Assembly (NCBI GenBank): GCA_963969395.1
Contig: OZ017795.1
Coordinates: forward strand, 11,222,001-11,286,000
Origin: Pseudoscleropodium purum
Lineage: Eukaryota > Streptophyta > Bryopsida > Hypnales > Brachytheciaceae
DNA length: 64,000 nucleotides
Reading direction: 5' to 3'
Shown: piece by piece, positions 10,405 to 22,233 of the stretch
How the letters are laid out: each line of letters starts with the position of its first letter
Numbering within the stretch: position 1 is the first letter of the stretch
The notes under the pieces: generated by a model
The model's database searches: none
Told to the model about the DNA's origin: nothing
Seen by the model: the letters and a program-made list of their open reading frames with translations, nothing else
Made by a program: the position numbers and the translations under genes

Positions 10405-10806
10405 TCATTCCTTCACCCAAAACCTCCAGTTGAACATGGTCTCCTTCTTCCGGGGAAGGGATGACGGCGTCTGTGCAGCCGCATCCTCTGCTTCCTCACG
10501 ACCACCAAACGCTTGTTTGCGAGCCACAGTCTCCGCCACAAAGACGCCTGGCTGCGATTCCTTCACCGTGATGCGCTCGTAATCACAACAATCGTCGGAA
10601 CTGACAAAATACTTCATGGCGGCGTCGCTTGTGCCCTCCAACACGAACTCCTGGTACGTCCAGTCCAAGCATAATGTCACGGTGTAATTCTCGCCCCTCT
10701 TTACACTGACCAGGCGCACAAAGCACTGCGGGTTACCCACTTTCATGGTCAGCCCCTGCCCTGTCGCATTCTCGATCACCGTCGCCAGCTTGTTTTCTCT
10801 CGCCAT
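10405..10806 (-). CDS. Small protein of the WTYQEF/SDDCCD family, paralogue 3
   Basis: An intronless 133-aa protein. I start it at the MAREN methionine (10806) rather than 18 bases upstream, because this aligns with MGRDN and MVNTK of the paralogues. Motifs are NATGQGL, VGNPQCFVRL near residue 25, LDWTYQEFVLE near 48, VSSDDCCDYERITVKE near 70, ETVARKQAFGG near 95, an Ala/Glu-rich linker and the tail MFNWRFWVKE. It differs from 12822 by only a few residues, so the duplication is recent or under constraint. No signal peptide or membrane segment. Function unknown. Confidence 0.8.
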   Translation of the reverse strand: MARENKLATVIENATGQGLTMKVGNPQCFVRLVSVKRGENYTVTLCLDWTYQEFVLEGTSDAAMKYFVSSDDCCDYERITVKESQPGVFVAETVARKQAFGGREEAEDAAAQTPSSLPRKKETMFNWRFWVKE

Positions 10807-11400
10807 CACGCTGGAGCCGATCAAAACTAGAGATCAGTAATTACGAACGCACGTACCGTCAGATACCAAATTAAGAGAGTCGAGTAACCGTACCAGGGAG
10901 AATAAGTCAAGTGGCACAAATGAGAGCTTCTACTCGAGCTTCTATAACTTTGTAATTAAGCTAGATCGAACAATCTAAGTTTCCGAAATCAAAGGAGCCA
11001 GCAAAGGAGAAAGAAGATGGAACGGAAATATTCGTTGATGCCAGCAAAATAATTATTCGACACATATTTTGCTTGAAAGGACCGGAACCTAAGCCAATGC
11101 AATTTATGAGGATGCTGACAATCGGTTCCTGGGGGATCGAAAGCTAGTATGTTGTCGGTCACTAAGACACTTGCTGGAAGTCGGGCAGGAGGATTGTATT
11201 GACTTTTGGGTTTGAGATATATGGCATTGATCGCTGAAGTAGCCTTCGGTGCTGCCGTGCAGACATGGGCTTCATCCGGTAGTGTCGGTAAGAATAAGAA
11301 TCCCGTTTAGGTGAACTTCGTTCTATCGGGATCCAACGAATGTGGGCCTTACGTGAGCCAGGAGAAAGTTTTTTCTCCACCTTGTTGGGACTGATGTAAA

Positions 11401-12279
11401 AACTTGTTCTCTATCGAGGTGGTTAACTCTGGGACAACCAAAATTTTCTTGTTGACGAACTTTTGTCAGAATTTTATCTCATTTTGACACGGCTCCTTTA
11501 CCACTAATTAAGAAAACTAGACACACAAAACGGGCTTATTAGTCTTACCGACACCTAATTAAACGGGCTTAAAGAGAAAAACAATTGATGAAATCGTTGA
11601 ATCCTTCTCAAAAAATTAATAATATGTGCTTGTCAATATTTGAATGAAAGTGATAAATGAAGGATACTTGATTTTCAGTACGTGAGGTTGTTTATAAACT
11701 TTTGGCCTAGCTAGCTAATCAGAGCCAACTGCAAGCTACATCAATTACATAAAGCGGCGGATGCCCGCGTTGAAAATGCTCGAAAGTTCATTGCGACGCT
11801 TGGGTTCAATTTATCGAACTACGTACGTTATGTTAAGTTTTGTTGCCGATGTACCATTTCTGAAAGAACTTCAACGCACTTACCCAATCTTTGGTGAAAA
11901 TCTATACATTGGCTTTGGTCATTCCCAACAGACGCTCCATTCATGCCGGTCTTTCACACCGGAGTTACCCTCTTCCCTTCTGATGATGTTTGATTGATAT
12001 TCATCAGCGATCGAATGTTCGAAATGGCTGTAGGCTTGAAGAAAAGAACGTCTGTTTCGTTAAATTTGGCGCATTTCCAAAATTGTACAGATGTTAGTTG
12101 GACTAGATAACCGCAATGGACCCCATTTCGGTGGACTGATGGTTATATAGCTATGGACATGGACTATGGATAAACACGTGCTTATGTCCTTTTGCCTTAC
12201 GGTGTCCTTTTTCAGACCAGGTGTTGATTGAGCATACTTGAACAAGTTGAACAAGATTCAGCCATAGAGGTTGGCATAT
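11401..12279. other. Intergenic DNA between the tandem units
   Basis: No gene is convincing; a frame at 11761-11997 has no recognisable features. At about 12050-12090 'tttcgttaaatttggcgcat' looks like one isolated end of a family B MITE. Confidence 0.5.
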
Positions 12280-12649
12280 TGATGAGAAAGTACAAAAGAC
12301 AATTTCAATTAATTTGGCAAATGAGATGCCAAATATGATGTGTACATACAAAGCGGCAAAATTTTCCTCTGAAACTTGCGTGGGCTGGTATAAGTAGAGT
12401 ACAATTGTACTTTCAAATGATCTCTGTCGTTCATTCTAACTGAAAATTACCAACCAAATGGGAATTTCCTTAATGTGTCAATCCTTCATTTCTAATGGGA
12501 AAAACATTCCTTGAAGTGGCTAGGGATGTTATTTCCATTGAGAGACTGTATTTTCACCAACATCTAGTCCATTTCATAAATGAGAGGTGCAAAGGATCAA
12601 TTACTTCGGTATCTACCGACTGCGTTTTTCGTTCTTCTATCAACTTGCG

Positions 12650-12803
12650 TCAATTTCGTTAAATTGGCGATGTTCCATCACTTCGGCAAGTTTCCTGAAA
12701 CCAAAATCTATACAATTCCTAGTTCATGGCCTGGAATTAAACCGTTGTGAAGATATATGTCACAGTTTTGGGGTTGTGGAATATCGTCAATTTAACGAAA
12801 TAA
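12650..12803. mobile_element. MITE family B, copy 3 (cleanest ends)
   Basis: The left end (caatttcgttaaattggcga) and right end (tcgtcaatttaacgaaata) are clear inverted repeats. The internal block 'atatgtcacagttttgggg' marks the family. It ends about 20 bp before the stop of the gene at 12822, so it may lie in that gene's 3' untranslated region. Confidence 0.7.
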
Positions 12804-12821
12804 CGTTCTACATAATTGATG

Positions 12822-13223
12822 TCATTCCTTCACCCAAAACCTCCACCTGAACATGGTCTTCTTCTTCAGGGGAAGGGATGGCGGCGTCTGTGCAGCCGCG
12901 TCTTCGACTTCCTCACCGCCACCAAACGCTTGCTTGCGAGCCACAGTCTCCGCCACGAAGACGCCTGGCTGCGATTCCTTCACCGTGATGCGCTCGTAAT
13001 CGCAGCAATCGTCGGAACTGACAAAATACTTCAAGGCGGCGTCGCTCTTGCCCTCCAACACAAACTCCTGGTACGTCCAGTCCAAGCATAATGCCACAGT
13101 GTAATGCTCGCCCTTCTTCACACTGGCCAGGCGCACAAAGCACTGCGGGTTACCCACTTTCATGGTCAGACCCTGCCCTGTTGCATTCTCGATCACCGTC
13201 TCCAGCTTGTTGTCTCTCCCCAT
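12822..13223 (-). CDS. Small protein of the WTYQEF/SDDCCD family, paralogue 4
   Basis: A 133-aa intronless protein with the same length and motif order as the 10405 product: NATGQGL, VGNPQCFVRL, LDWTYQEFVLE, VSSDDCCDYERITVKE, KQAFGG and the tail MFRWRFWVKE. I start it at the MGRDN methionine by comparison with the other copies; the frame itself extends 27 bases further up. Changes relative to 10405 are mostly conservative (for example VKKGEHYTVAL for VKRGENYTVTL), which suggests constraint on the protein. Function unknown. Confidence 0.8.
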   Translation of the reverse strand: MGRDNKLETVIENATGQGLTMKVGNPQCFVRLASVKKGEHYTVALCLDWTYQEFVLEGKSDAALKYFVSSDDCCDYERITVKESQPGVFVAETVARKQAFGGGEEVEDAAAQTPPSLPLKKKTMFRWRFWVKE

Positions 13224-13600
13224 CACGCTGGAGTCGATCAATTCAAACAAGGAAGCAGAAAATATGAAGTTCAGATGATAATCAAGTGAGCCGATGTGAA
13301 TTCAACGAGGTAACCAGGGAGAATAATTCAAGTGGTACAAACGAGAGCTTCTCGTTGAGGACTCGCCTTTGACACGAAATCAAACAGGTATTACTGGCTA
13401 TGCAAGCTACACAAATACTGATGGGTGGGAGGAACTGAACCCAGTTCAGATTATAAAGCCGTTGAGGATCGGTCACCGGGGAATAGGGTGGTGCCGGCCA
13501 CTCGGTTGCTGGAGGTCGGTACTCGGTAAGACGTAACTTCGAGTTTAGATTGGTGCTGAAGTATCTTAGCGGTGCAGACATTGGCCTCGCTGGAGAGAAA

Positions 13601-14574
13601 ATTCCGTGTTCAGGCCGGTACCACGAGTCACATCTCGTTTTCCTGGAACGTATCTAGCCGTTGCATATTAATAGAGTTTTCAAAAAGAAAACTGGCAATG
13701 AAGCGCGTATTTTATAATAGTTTTTTTTAAGAACTGATGCAGTGACTCTCACGTTATGTTTAGGGCAATGCCGGAGGAGGGTGTTTTGGGAAATAATGGG
13801 CCAACGAGGAGGGCGGAGCCCGCGCAATCGGGCATTACGCTGCAGAAAGCCTCCCAGGAAATGAACGGGAAATTTCCTGGGAGTGGTTTACGAGGCATTT
13901 AAGACCTTAACGTACCGATATCAGAGTTTCCGTTGTCGACTTGCACGCCGACATACATTCTCACAGCAATCGTAATGAATTGATGGTGCAGAACATTCAA
14001 GAAAAATTTTCAACAGTAAGACAATTTTGCATGGTGCAGACATTTTCATATGATTGCTCTCATTGCTGCCGACACCTGTTTAAATCGAGTTGTCAATAAC
14101 GTGTTGAAAATATTCATACGAGTTCGTTCTTCATTTTATTTGACACAAATTTACACACTTTCAATTGCAAGAGACACATTTGCAACCCGAACATCAGTTA
14201 CGACGACGGGAAAACAAACCACCCAATCATGTCCACATAGAGTTTAGTAAGCCTGATGCCAGTTAGCAACGAAAACATACATGCAATGATTAATGCCAAC
14301 CGCTTGAAATGCATACAAGGATAATGCATACAAGCATAAAAATGTTTCAAGACTATAGAGAGTATTGCATTCGCATGCAAGCTTTGCATCATCCCGGATA
14401 AGACTATCATATACAAAGCCATACACAGTTGAGATTGAAATCTGAGGAAATTTATTTGAATTTACAATCCTAAGATACAACAATCCTTTCTGAGGAGACA
14501 GGGAAACCATCCAAGGGCTTCACATGCTGGCAGTAACACTGGACTCACTTCCAATCACAGGATATCACCAGAAT
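13601..14574. other. Intergenic DNA and polyubiquitin 3' flank
   Basis: No gene seen. A GC-rich patch at 13760-13900 contains a 12-bp perfect stem (ctcccaggaaat, 13851-13862, pairing with 13872-13883) with a 9-base loop. The part nearest 14574 is probably the 3' untranslated region of the ubiquitin gene. Confidence 0.5.
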
Positions 14575-15768
<1,194 letters not shown>

Positions 15769-15865
15769 TCACGAACACCAGCGCCCTCTCACAAATTGCA
15801 CAATTAACTTCTCTATCTCGAATAACGCAAGTGAACAAGCATGGTCATGCAAGACGGCCTCTGGG

Positions 15866-15875
15866 GTTTATATGC
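15866..15875 (-). promoter_or_regulatory. TATA box of the polyubiquitin gene
   Basis: GCATATAAAC on the minus strand, about 145 bases before the ATG, in a GC-richer patch. A second candidate, CTATATATGG near 16131-16140, would be used if there is a leader intron. Confidence 0.55.
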
Positions 15876-16385
15876 GCAGGAGAGTGACGACGCAAAAGCG
15901 CGGTCTCAGAAGGAAGGTGACGATGAAACGAATGTGTTTGGATGATTCTTTGCTCTTCGTTGCTTCGACTCTTCGTTACTTCGACCAATAATTGGATGAT
16001 AAATACAGGATGAATGCGGGTGGTTTTTCTTGGTAGTTGGCTGTTGCCGTGTTGCGTGCTTACAAGGCAACCGCCATTTCCGATGGATGGCTCTCGAAGA
16101 TTCTAGATCGATGGAATTGACACGAGTTATGCCATATATAGAACTGCATGAGGTGGAGATGCTGACGTGTGCTGTATTGGTTGGAGCAGATAGAATTGTC
16201 TCTGCTGAGTGCGTCCGGGCGGAGGTTCTCAAAGGATTTCTTGGAATTTGTCAGCAGATCCTTCATTTGATTTTATTGCACATCCGTGAAGAGCCTTTAG
16301 AAAGCATTCTAGAAATTTTTATTTTTATTTTTATTGGTACTTGTTGTATTTTATAAGAGTCTTTTAGACCTTTAAAAAAAATTGT
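15876..16385 (-). promoter_or_regulatory. Polyubiquitin upstream region
   Basis: No coding gene. TTCTAGAA near 16308-16315 and a TTCTAGA near 16100 are half-site pairs of the heat-shock element type, which would suit a stress-inducible ubiquitin gene. This is suggestive only. Confidence 0.35.
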
Positions 16386-16745
16386 ACCTTTCAGATTCTT
16401 CTACAATATTCTACAATCTTCTACAACTTTCTACAACTTTCTGCAACTTTGGCTATAGCCTTCTATAATTTTTTGTAATTTTTTATAACCTTCTACAATT
16501 TTCTACAACTTTAGCTATAACCTTTTATAATCTTTTATAATCTTTTAAAACCTTCTATAATCTTCTTCAATCTTCTACAACTTTCTACAACTTTGGCTAT
16601 AACCTTCTACAACCTTCTAAAATCTCCTAAAATCTTTGACAATCTTCTACAACCTTTTATAATTTTTTGTAATATTTTAAACCCTTCTACAACCTTCTAT
16701 AATCTCCTTAAACCTTCTAGATTCATTTAAAATATTCTAGAACTT
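16386..16745. repeat. Degenerate array of short 'cttctacaac' repeats
   Basis: Around thirty imperfect copies of a roughly 10-12 base unit (cttctacaac, ttctataat, ttttataacc variants), with 'tttggctataacc' recurring about every 60-100 bases. It lies 0.5-0.9 kb upstream of the polyubiquitin start. No coding potential. Confidence 0.85.
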
Positions 16746-18638
16746 TTATTAACTAACTTAAGTGAATTTTATTAGTGAATTTTTAAAAAATATTAAATCT
16801 TTATTATAGAAGATTTTATAGATTGAAACATTATTTGCAATAAAAGGTTTTTAAGATGGACAACTACCATTATTGAAAGCTATTCTTGCATTTCAATTAT
16901 CATCATCAAAGGTCTTGGCAATTCTACTATACCATTCATCCCTAATCACTTGAGAGTTAAACCATTTTTTAGTAATTTTCTTCCACCAAACAATAATTTT
17001 AGATGAAGGAAATTTTCCAAATTTCTTTTTATACCAAATATAGTTATTTTAAAATTGTTACAATCTAAATAGATAATAGTATAATCAATTTTTTTAGGTT
17101 GAAGACAGCACAAAGTGTTGAATATGGTCCTTGCATACACTCTTAGAAGAACCTTAATTTTTGGTGATTTGTATATTGTTTAACAATCATTCTAAAAATG
17201 ACAAAAAAGGCTGCAACTAAAAAAAATATGATGATGAAAAAAAGTGAATTATTTGAAGGAGGTTTATTATTGTGTAAAAGGAATATTATTCATTTCATAA
17301 ACAAAAGATTTGGCATGTATTGTATAATGTAGACAACTATTACAAATAATGAAGTTATTACCAACAACACTTTGAAAAGATACCAAGGTTAAACCAAAAG
17401 ACCACAAACACATAAAAGTATCCCACTTTTTAGATGTGATCATGAATGATAGGAGCCTATGACAAAAATGGTAATGATACTTTGCATGATCTTGGTAAAA
17501 TACAATAGAAACTAAAGCATGTTTGTGTCTATTTAATATTAAATTCCATGTTGTAAATTGTAAGATCAATTAAATAAACAAAATCTATAGTTGTGAGATT
17601 TTAGCTTTTTATGGTTTCCAAGATATCCATTAGACCTATCTCAAAGAGGTGGGCCAAAAAACAACTTGTTGAAATTAGCATAACATTATCTACTTTCATT
17701 GGTCATATAGGATTCCAAGTGAATTTTTCATCCATAGATAATGGCATGGGCATTATTTAAATTGTAAATTCAACTTGAACCAATATTTATTTTTCAACAA
17801 TCACTATTTACTTCTTAGCATTCACTACTTTGAGAATTCAAGAGGTTCAAAGCTTTTATCCTTCTTTGTTGCAACCTCCACCTAATTGTCAAAATCTAAA
17901 TTTAGGATTGTCAACTTGTTGTTCTTCTCTTCTTTACATAGCACAAATGTCATAAGATAAAAATGACTATTCAATATTAGATTTGGGAATGAATGAAGGG
18001 TGTCAAATTGTGATTCAAAAAAGTAGAGATTGCTCTCATATCTATTTACCTTAGAACATTATGTTCACATTATGCTTAGATACAATATATGCAATCAATA
18101 AGTCTAAGCTTCTTGAGAACCAAGGATTATCATAACAATGTACTCAGAAGATGCAATATTTGCATTAACTATTACTCTGCATTATCATAACAACATAGCA
18201 TATATTGCTAGGTTCTTATTGACTTCATTCAATGAAAATGAAGATAGTGAAAAGATCTAGTCAATGGTTGTACAATGTAGGTATACTATACTTAGAGGCC
18301 TACATGTCTAGGAAGCTCCAGCAAAAAGTTGTTTTGAATCATCATATGCACAAATAGTTTTTGCTATATATACTAAGAAGTTGATTACAAATAACATTGA
18401 ACAAGAAAATATATTACATTGTTTTGTAGTATTAGCAAAGGTGGTTACTAGTGGTAATTAGGTTAAGATAAACTTGATGTAAAAAATTTATCCCCTAAGT
18501 CTTTAGTAGACAAGGTGAATCATGCAGAAAATTATCCATGCTTCTAAATCAAGGAAAAATTTATAGTACTTTAAGACTTACTTACAAAAACATATATACA
18601 TGTACCTTAACTCCAAAAAGGTAAATCAAAAGAGAATT
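16746..18638. other. AT-rich intergenic DNA
   Basis: No convincing gene on either strand; the frame at 17267-17569 has no recognisable features. Confidence 0.5.
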
Positions 18639-21600
18639 CTAGATGATTGTCCTATGAAGAATAATTGCATCCTTGAAAATTGTAACTAGTCCACTTTGAA
18701 TGAAAAACCCATCTTTCAATTGATCAACCTCCTGAATTTCATCTATATTTTCTATCTACAAATCAAAATATAGCATTATTAATTCATTTTTACTCAACAA
18801 TTGGAAAACAATATTGTAAGGAATCAAGTGAAATTTTAGATATTGCTATCACGTACTTGACAAGTTTTTAAGACTTCAAAATATTTAATTGATGGAAGAT
18901 ACCTTAACATTTTGTCCGACATGTGCATTTTTATCAACAATGGCTTTTTTTACAATGGAGTTTTTTCCAATGCCTACGGGTATTCCACCCGAAGACAACC
19001 CGTTATTCATCCATCTGGCACACACGTGGTAATGAAGACCTAAGCTTAGATGCATGCAATGGGGTTCACCGGAATTGCTTGGCCATAGAGCAACATAAAT
19101 ATATGACACCAAGTTGTAACATGACTCAATGATGCTACACAATATAATAGATAAAAGTATGCCATTAAACCAAGAATGTAGATTGTCATTGCAAAGTTTT
19201 ATAGGATATAGTCTTCAAATTTGAGAAGGTTCCATTGTATTACAAAATTTGTAAGTTTCAAGAACTTGAACTAAAAAAATTCATCATAAATACATCAATC
19301 TTATCCATGAAAAAATAGCATTTTCATTCAAATAATTTTCTAATATTTTAGATAGAATTGATTTATTGATAATTCCTATTCAAATATTCATTTATGAATA
19401 AGTTTGAAAAGAATAGAAAATGCACTTACTTCATAAAAGTCAGCCCCTATGAGTAGTGAATCTTCTATATATGCACCTTGAGCCACTCGTGAGCGGAGGC
19501 CCAATGAGCAATGATAGACTTTGGCTTTTTATGATCCAAAATATGGAATTATTTGTCCAAAATAACTGAACTCACTAAGATGTCATATTTTATTCTTACT
19601 TAATTTGAATTATAAACATAAGAAATACAATTTTTCAGATTTATTTTACAAATAGAAAAATACAACATTTTGATATAATCACATTAATATAGATTTTTTG
19701 TATAAACCCTTTGAAGTTTGTGATATCCTAAAAATAATACCTCAATGATACAACCCTCTCCAATGACACTGACTTTGATATCAACATCCATCAACTTCGA
19801 TGGTGGAAGGAATCGAGTTCATGTGTAAATTGGATACTTCTTGTCAAAGAAACTACAATACAATCCAAGGCACTAGACACATAGCAAAAGTAATTAGAAT
19901 AAAGATCTAAATCAATAGCTAATTTCATTGCCACTCTTTATAACATTTTTGTACAAAACAATTTAGATACTTTACAATGAAGCAAAAAATTTCCCTATAC
20001 TAATAGACAACTTGAATTATGCTCTTAGATAAATCATCTCCAATAAAAAAAATTCCAAAGGTTGTATTGCCCACCTAAAATCAGGAATAGGCTTCTTTGT
20101 AAGTCCCACATTAGCATTGTAAAATGCTTCAATAGTTCCAATGTCTTTCCAATAGCCGTCAAATAAGAAAGCTTGCACCTAATTTTACCTGAGATTAGTA
20201 TTTAGCATGCCACTTGGTATCACAAGTGGAAGAAGCAATAAATCATTTTATAGAACAAGTTCTTTACAAGCTAGTGATGGCCACTATGTTAATGGATTTT
20301 ATGTTTAAAATATCAAGGCCTAATCCTTATTGTATGTGTTGTTGAAATTGCATTACATTATTGTCAAAAGTTTTTCTTAACAAATTTATGTTTGTAGAAG
20401 AATCTCTTGTTTTTTAATGCATTTTTTGTAATGCCCACTTGTTTTTATATTATGTTTGATGTTACAACTAACTTCTTGATGTTATATGTGGTGTCAATGT
20501 TAATGTAAAACTAGTCTACATCACAAAAAATGCATTATGAAAAACATGTGTTTCTTCTAGTATTAAGTCATTGATTAATACAATTGAATCCAATATATAA
20601 ATAAATATATTGACTAATGTTTTAGAAAAAGGGCATGTTTTATAATACCTTCAATCCCATCTTTGTAGCTCCAGGAATCACTTCACTTCCGAAGTTGTTT
20701 GCCTTGGGAAAATTATTTTGAAACAATGAAAACATAGCTTCTTTACACACCATATAGATACCCATGCTAGCAATATAAGGTTTAAGAGTAGCTTTTTTAG
20801 CATCCAAGCCCAACATAGTGGTGTCCACTTGTAAAATAAACTAGAATGCATGCATGACATGATCTACTCTTCCAACTACAAGAACAAGTATGATATTTAC
20901 TTGATATTGTATACATAAAGTCAATCATACTTGTAAAATATTCAAAGTGTACACAAACTCTACACTAAATAATGTCTAATGAAAAAACATAAATCTCTAA
21001 AAATTGTTTGAAAACCATACACATGTTGAGAAAATAATACATTGATGTAATTTAGATTATGATAACACAATCTCCATACCTTCATAGCCCTAAGTGCATC
21101 TCCTTTAGGCTTCTCCGCAAACTCATAAATATGACCCATATTATCAATCTTCAAAAGTCCAAATGCAATTGCATGGGCTTCATCCACAGGTAGAGTTGCC
21201 ACTGTAATATTAGCATTTGTCTCACGATGAACTTGAATAAATTTTTGATAGTCCATACAATACAAGTGGTCTCCAGCCAACACCAAAAGGTCTATAAATT
21301 CAATTTCTTCAAAGAGCCAAAGATATTGTCTAATTGCATCAGTAGTTTCCTATTTTATATCAAGTTTAATAAAATGTCATAAAAATACCTTCTAATTTAT
21401 ATTTTAAAGAAAAATGAATGAAATTGCTAATTTGGAAGGAACAAATAAAACATTGTTGCAAATTTTCATAACATATGAATACCAATAGATAAAAATAATG
21501 TCTTTTTGCAAATAAAAAAAGGCATAGTGAAGTAATTGAAATATATTATTTTGGCTCAAAAATACATAAGTATTGACTTCCAAATTTCATTTGAGTAGGA

Positions 21601-22233
21601 TAACAATAATTGATAATAGAGTCGCCTATATATCAAGCACAACAACGTGTTGAAAGAATTTAATGAACACCATCATATTGAATTAGTAGCATAACATTTC
21701 TCAATACCTTCTTCAAGTAATGGTTTATCATTGATCCTTTCTTGAACATTCATGATCTTACTTTAGGTGTAGTTATTTATAAGGTATTGATAATGGTGTT
21801 CAAACTTTAAACATAGGAATTTTCATATTCTTCAAATTGTTTAGAATCTTATATATATTAAAGTTTGTTTTATCCCACCCCCTTTCCAAATGAAATTATT
21901 TGAGGCATTAAGAAAGAGACAAATATATTTTAATACCTTGAACCAATTAGGATTTTTAGAGCTTTGATGGGTAGCCAAAATTTCAACAAAACCTTCGTTC
22001 TTAAACCCTCCAACATTGGTTGCAAATGCTTGAAATACATGCCTATTCAATGATGTTGAGTTGTATTGAGTGAGCACGTAAACTTTATTGATGTTACTAT
22101 TGATACAATTGCTAATTGGTATATCAATTAAGCGATAATTGGCTCCAATTAGAACAGTTGGTTTTGTTGGTTTCATAGTCAAAGGAAACAATCGAGTTCC
22201 TAATCTTCTACCAAAGATAATGCGAAGGACACT
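18639..22233 (-). pseudogene. ADP-glucose pyrophosphorylase small subunit, decayed
   Basis: Eight minus-strand exons can be traced: 21937-22233, 21080-21349, 20649-20827, 20075-20178, 19741-19852, about 19430-19522, 18903-19014 and 18639-18755. They spell recognisable AGPase segments in order: [117 protein letters not shown] and SGLVTIFKDAII. The intact enzyme makes ADP-glucose for starch in plastids. Damage seen: a TGA at 19819-19821; a one-base loss at the 20827 splice junction (179 instead of 180 bases); frame breaks at the starts of the exons near 19522 and 19014; the nucleotide-binding GGGAGTRL is GRRLGTRL; the conserved Arg of GDHLYRMDY is Cys. The first exon and transit peptide were not found. 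Confidence 0.85.

Larger units (their letters stand above)
9770..11400. repeat. Tandem segmental duplication, unit 1
   Basis: Matches 12280-13600 in the same orientation. Shared blocks in order are 'gagaaagtacaaaag(g/a)caatttcaatta', 'taagtagagtacaa', 'gtggctaggga', the small-protein gene, 'accagggagaataa', and blocks near 11080-11260. Unit 1 contains MITE A copy 3, which unit 2 lacks; unit 2 has MITE B copy 3 in the corresponding downstream region. Confidence 0.7.
12280..13600. repeat. Tandem segmental duplication, unit 2
   Basis: Same-orientation partner of 9770-11400. The shared sequence extends beyond the gene into both flanks (for example 'gtgctgaagta' and 'gtgcagacat' near 13550-13580). 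Confidence 0.7.

Noticed and set aside
16300..16320. Canonical heat-shock element
   Set aside because: Only TTCTAGAA is perfect; the third half-site is two bases out of register.
19819..19821. TGA in the AGPase exon as recoding (selenocysteine)
   Set aside because: Other lesions in the same gene, and the absence of selenoproteins in land plants as far as known, make a dead gene far simpler.
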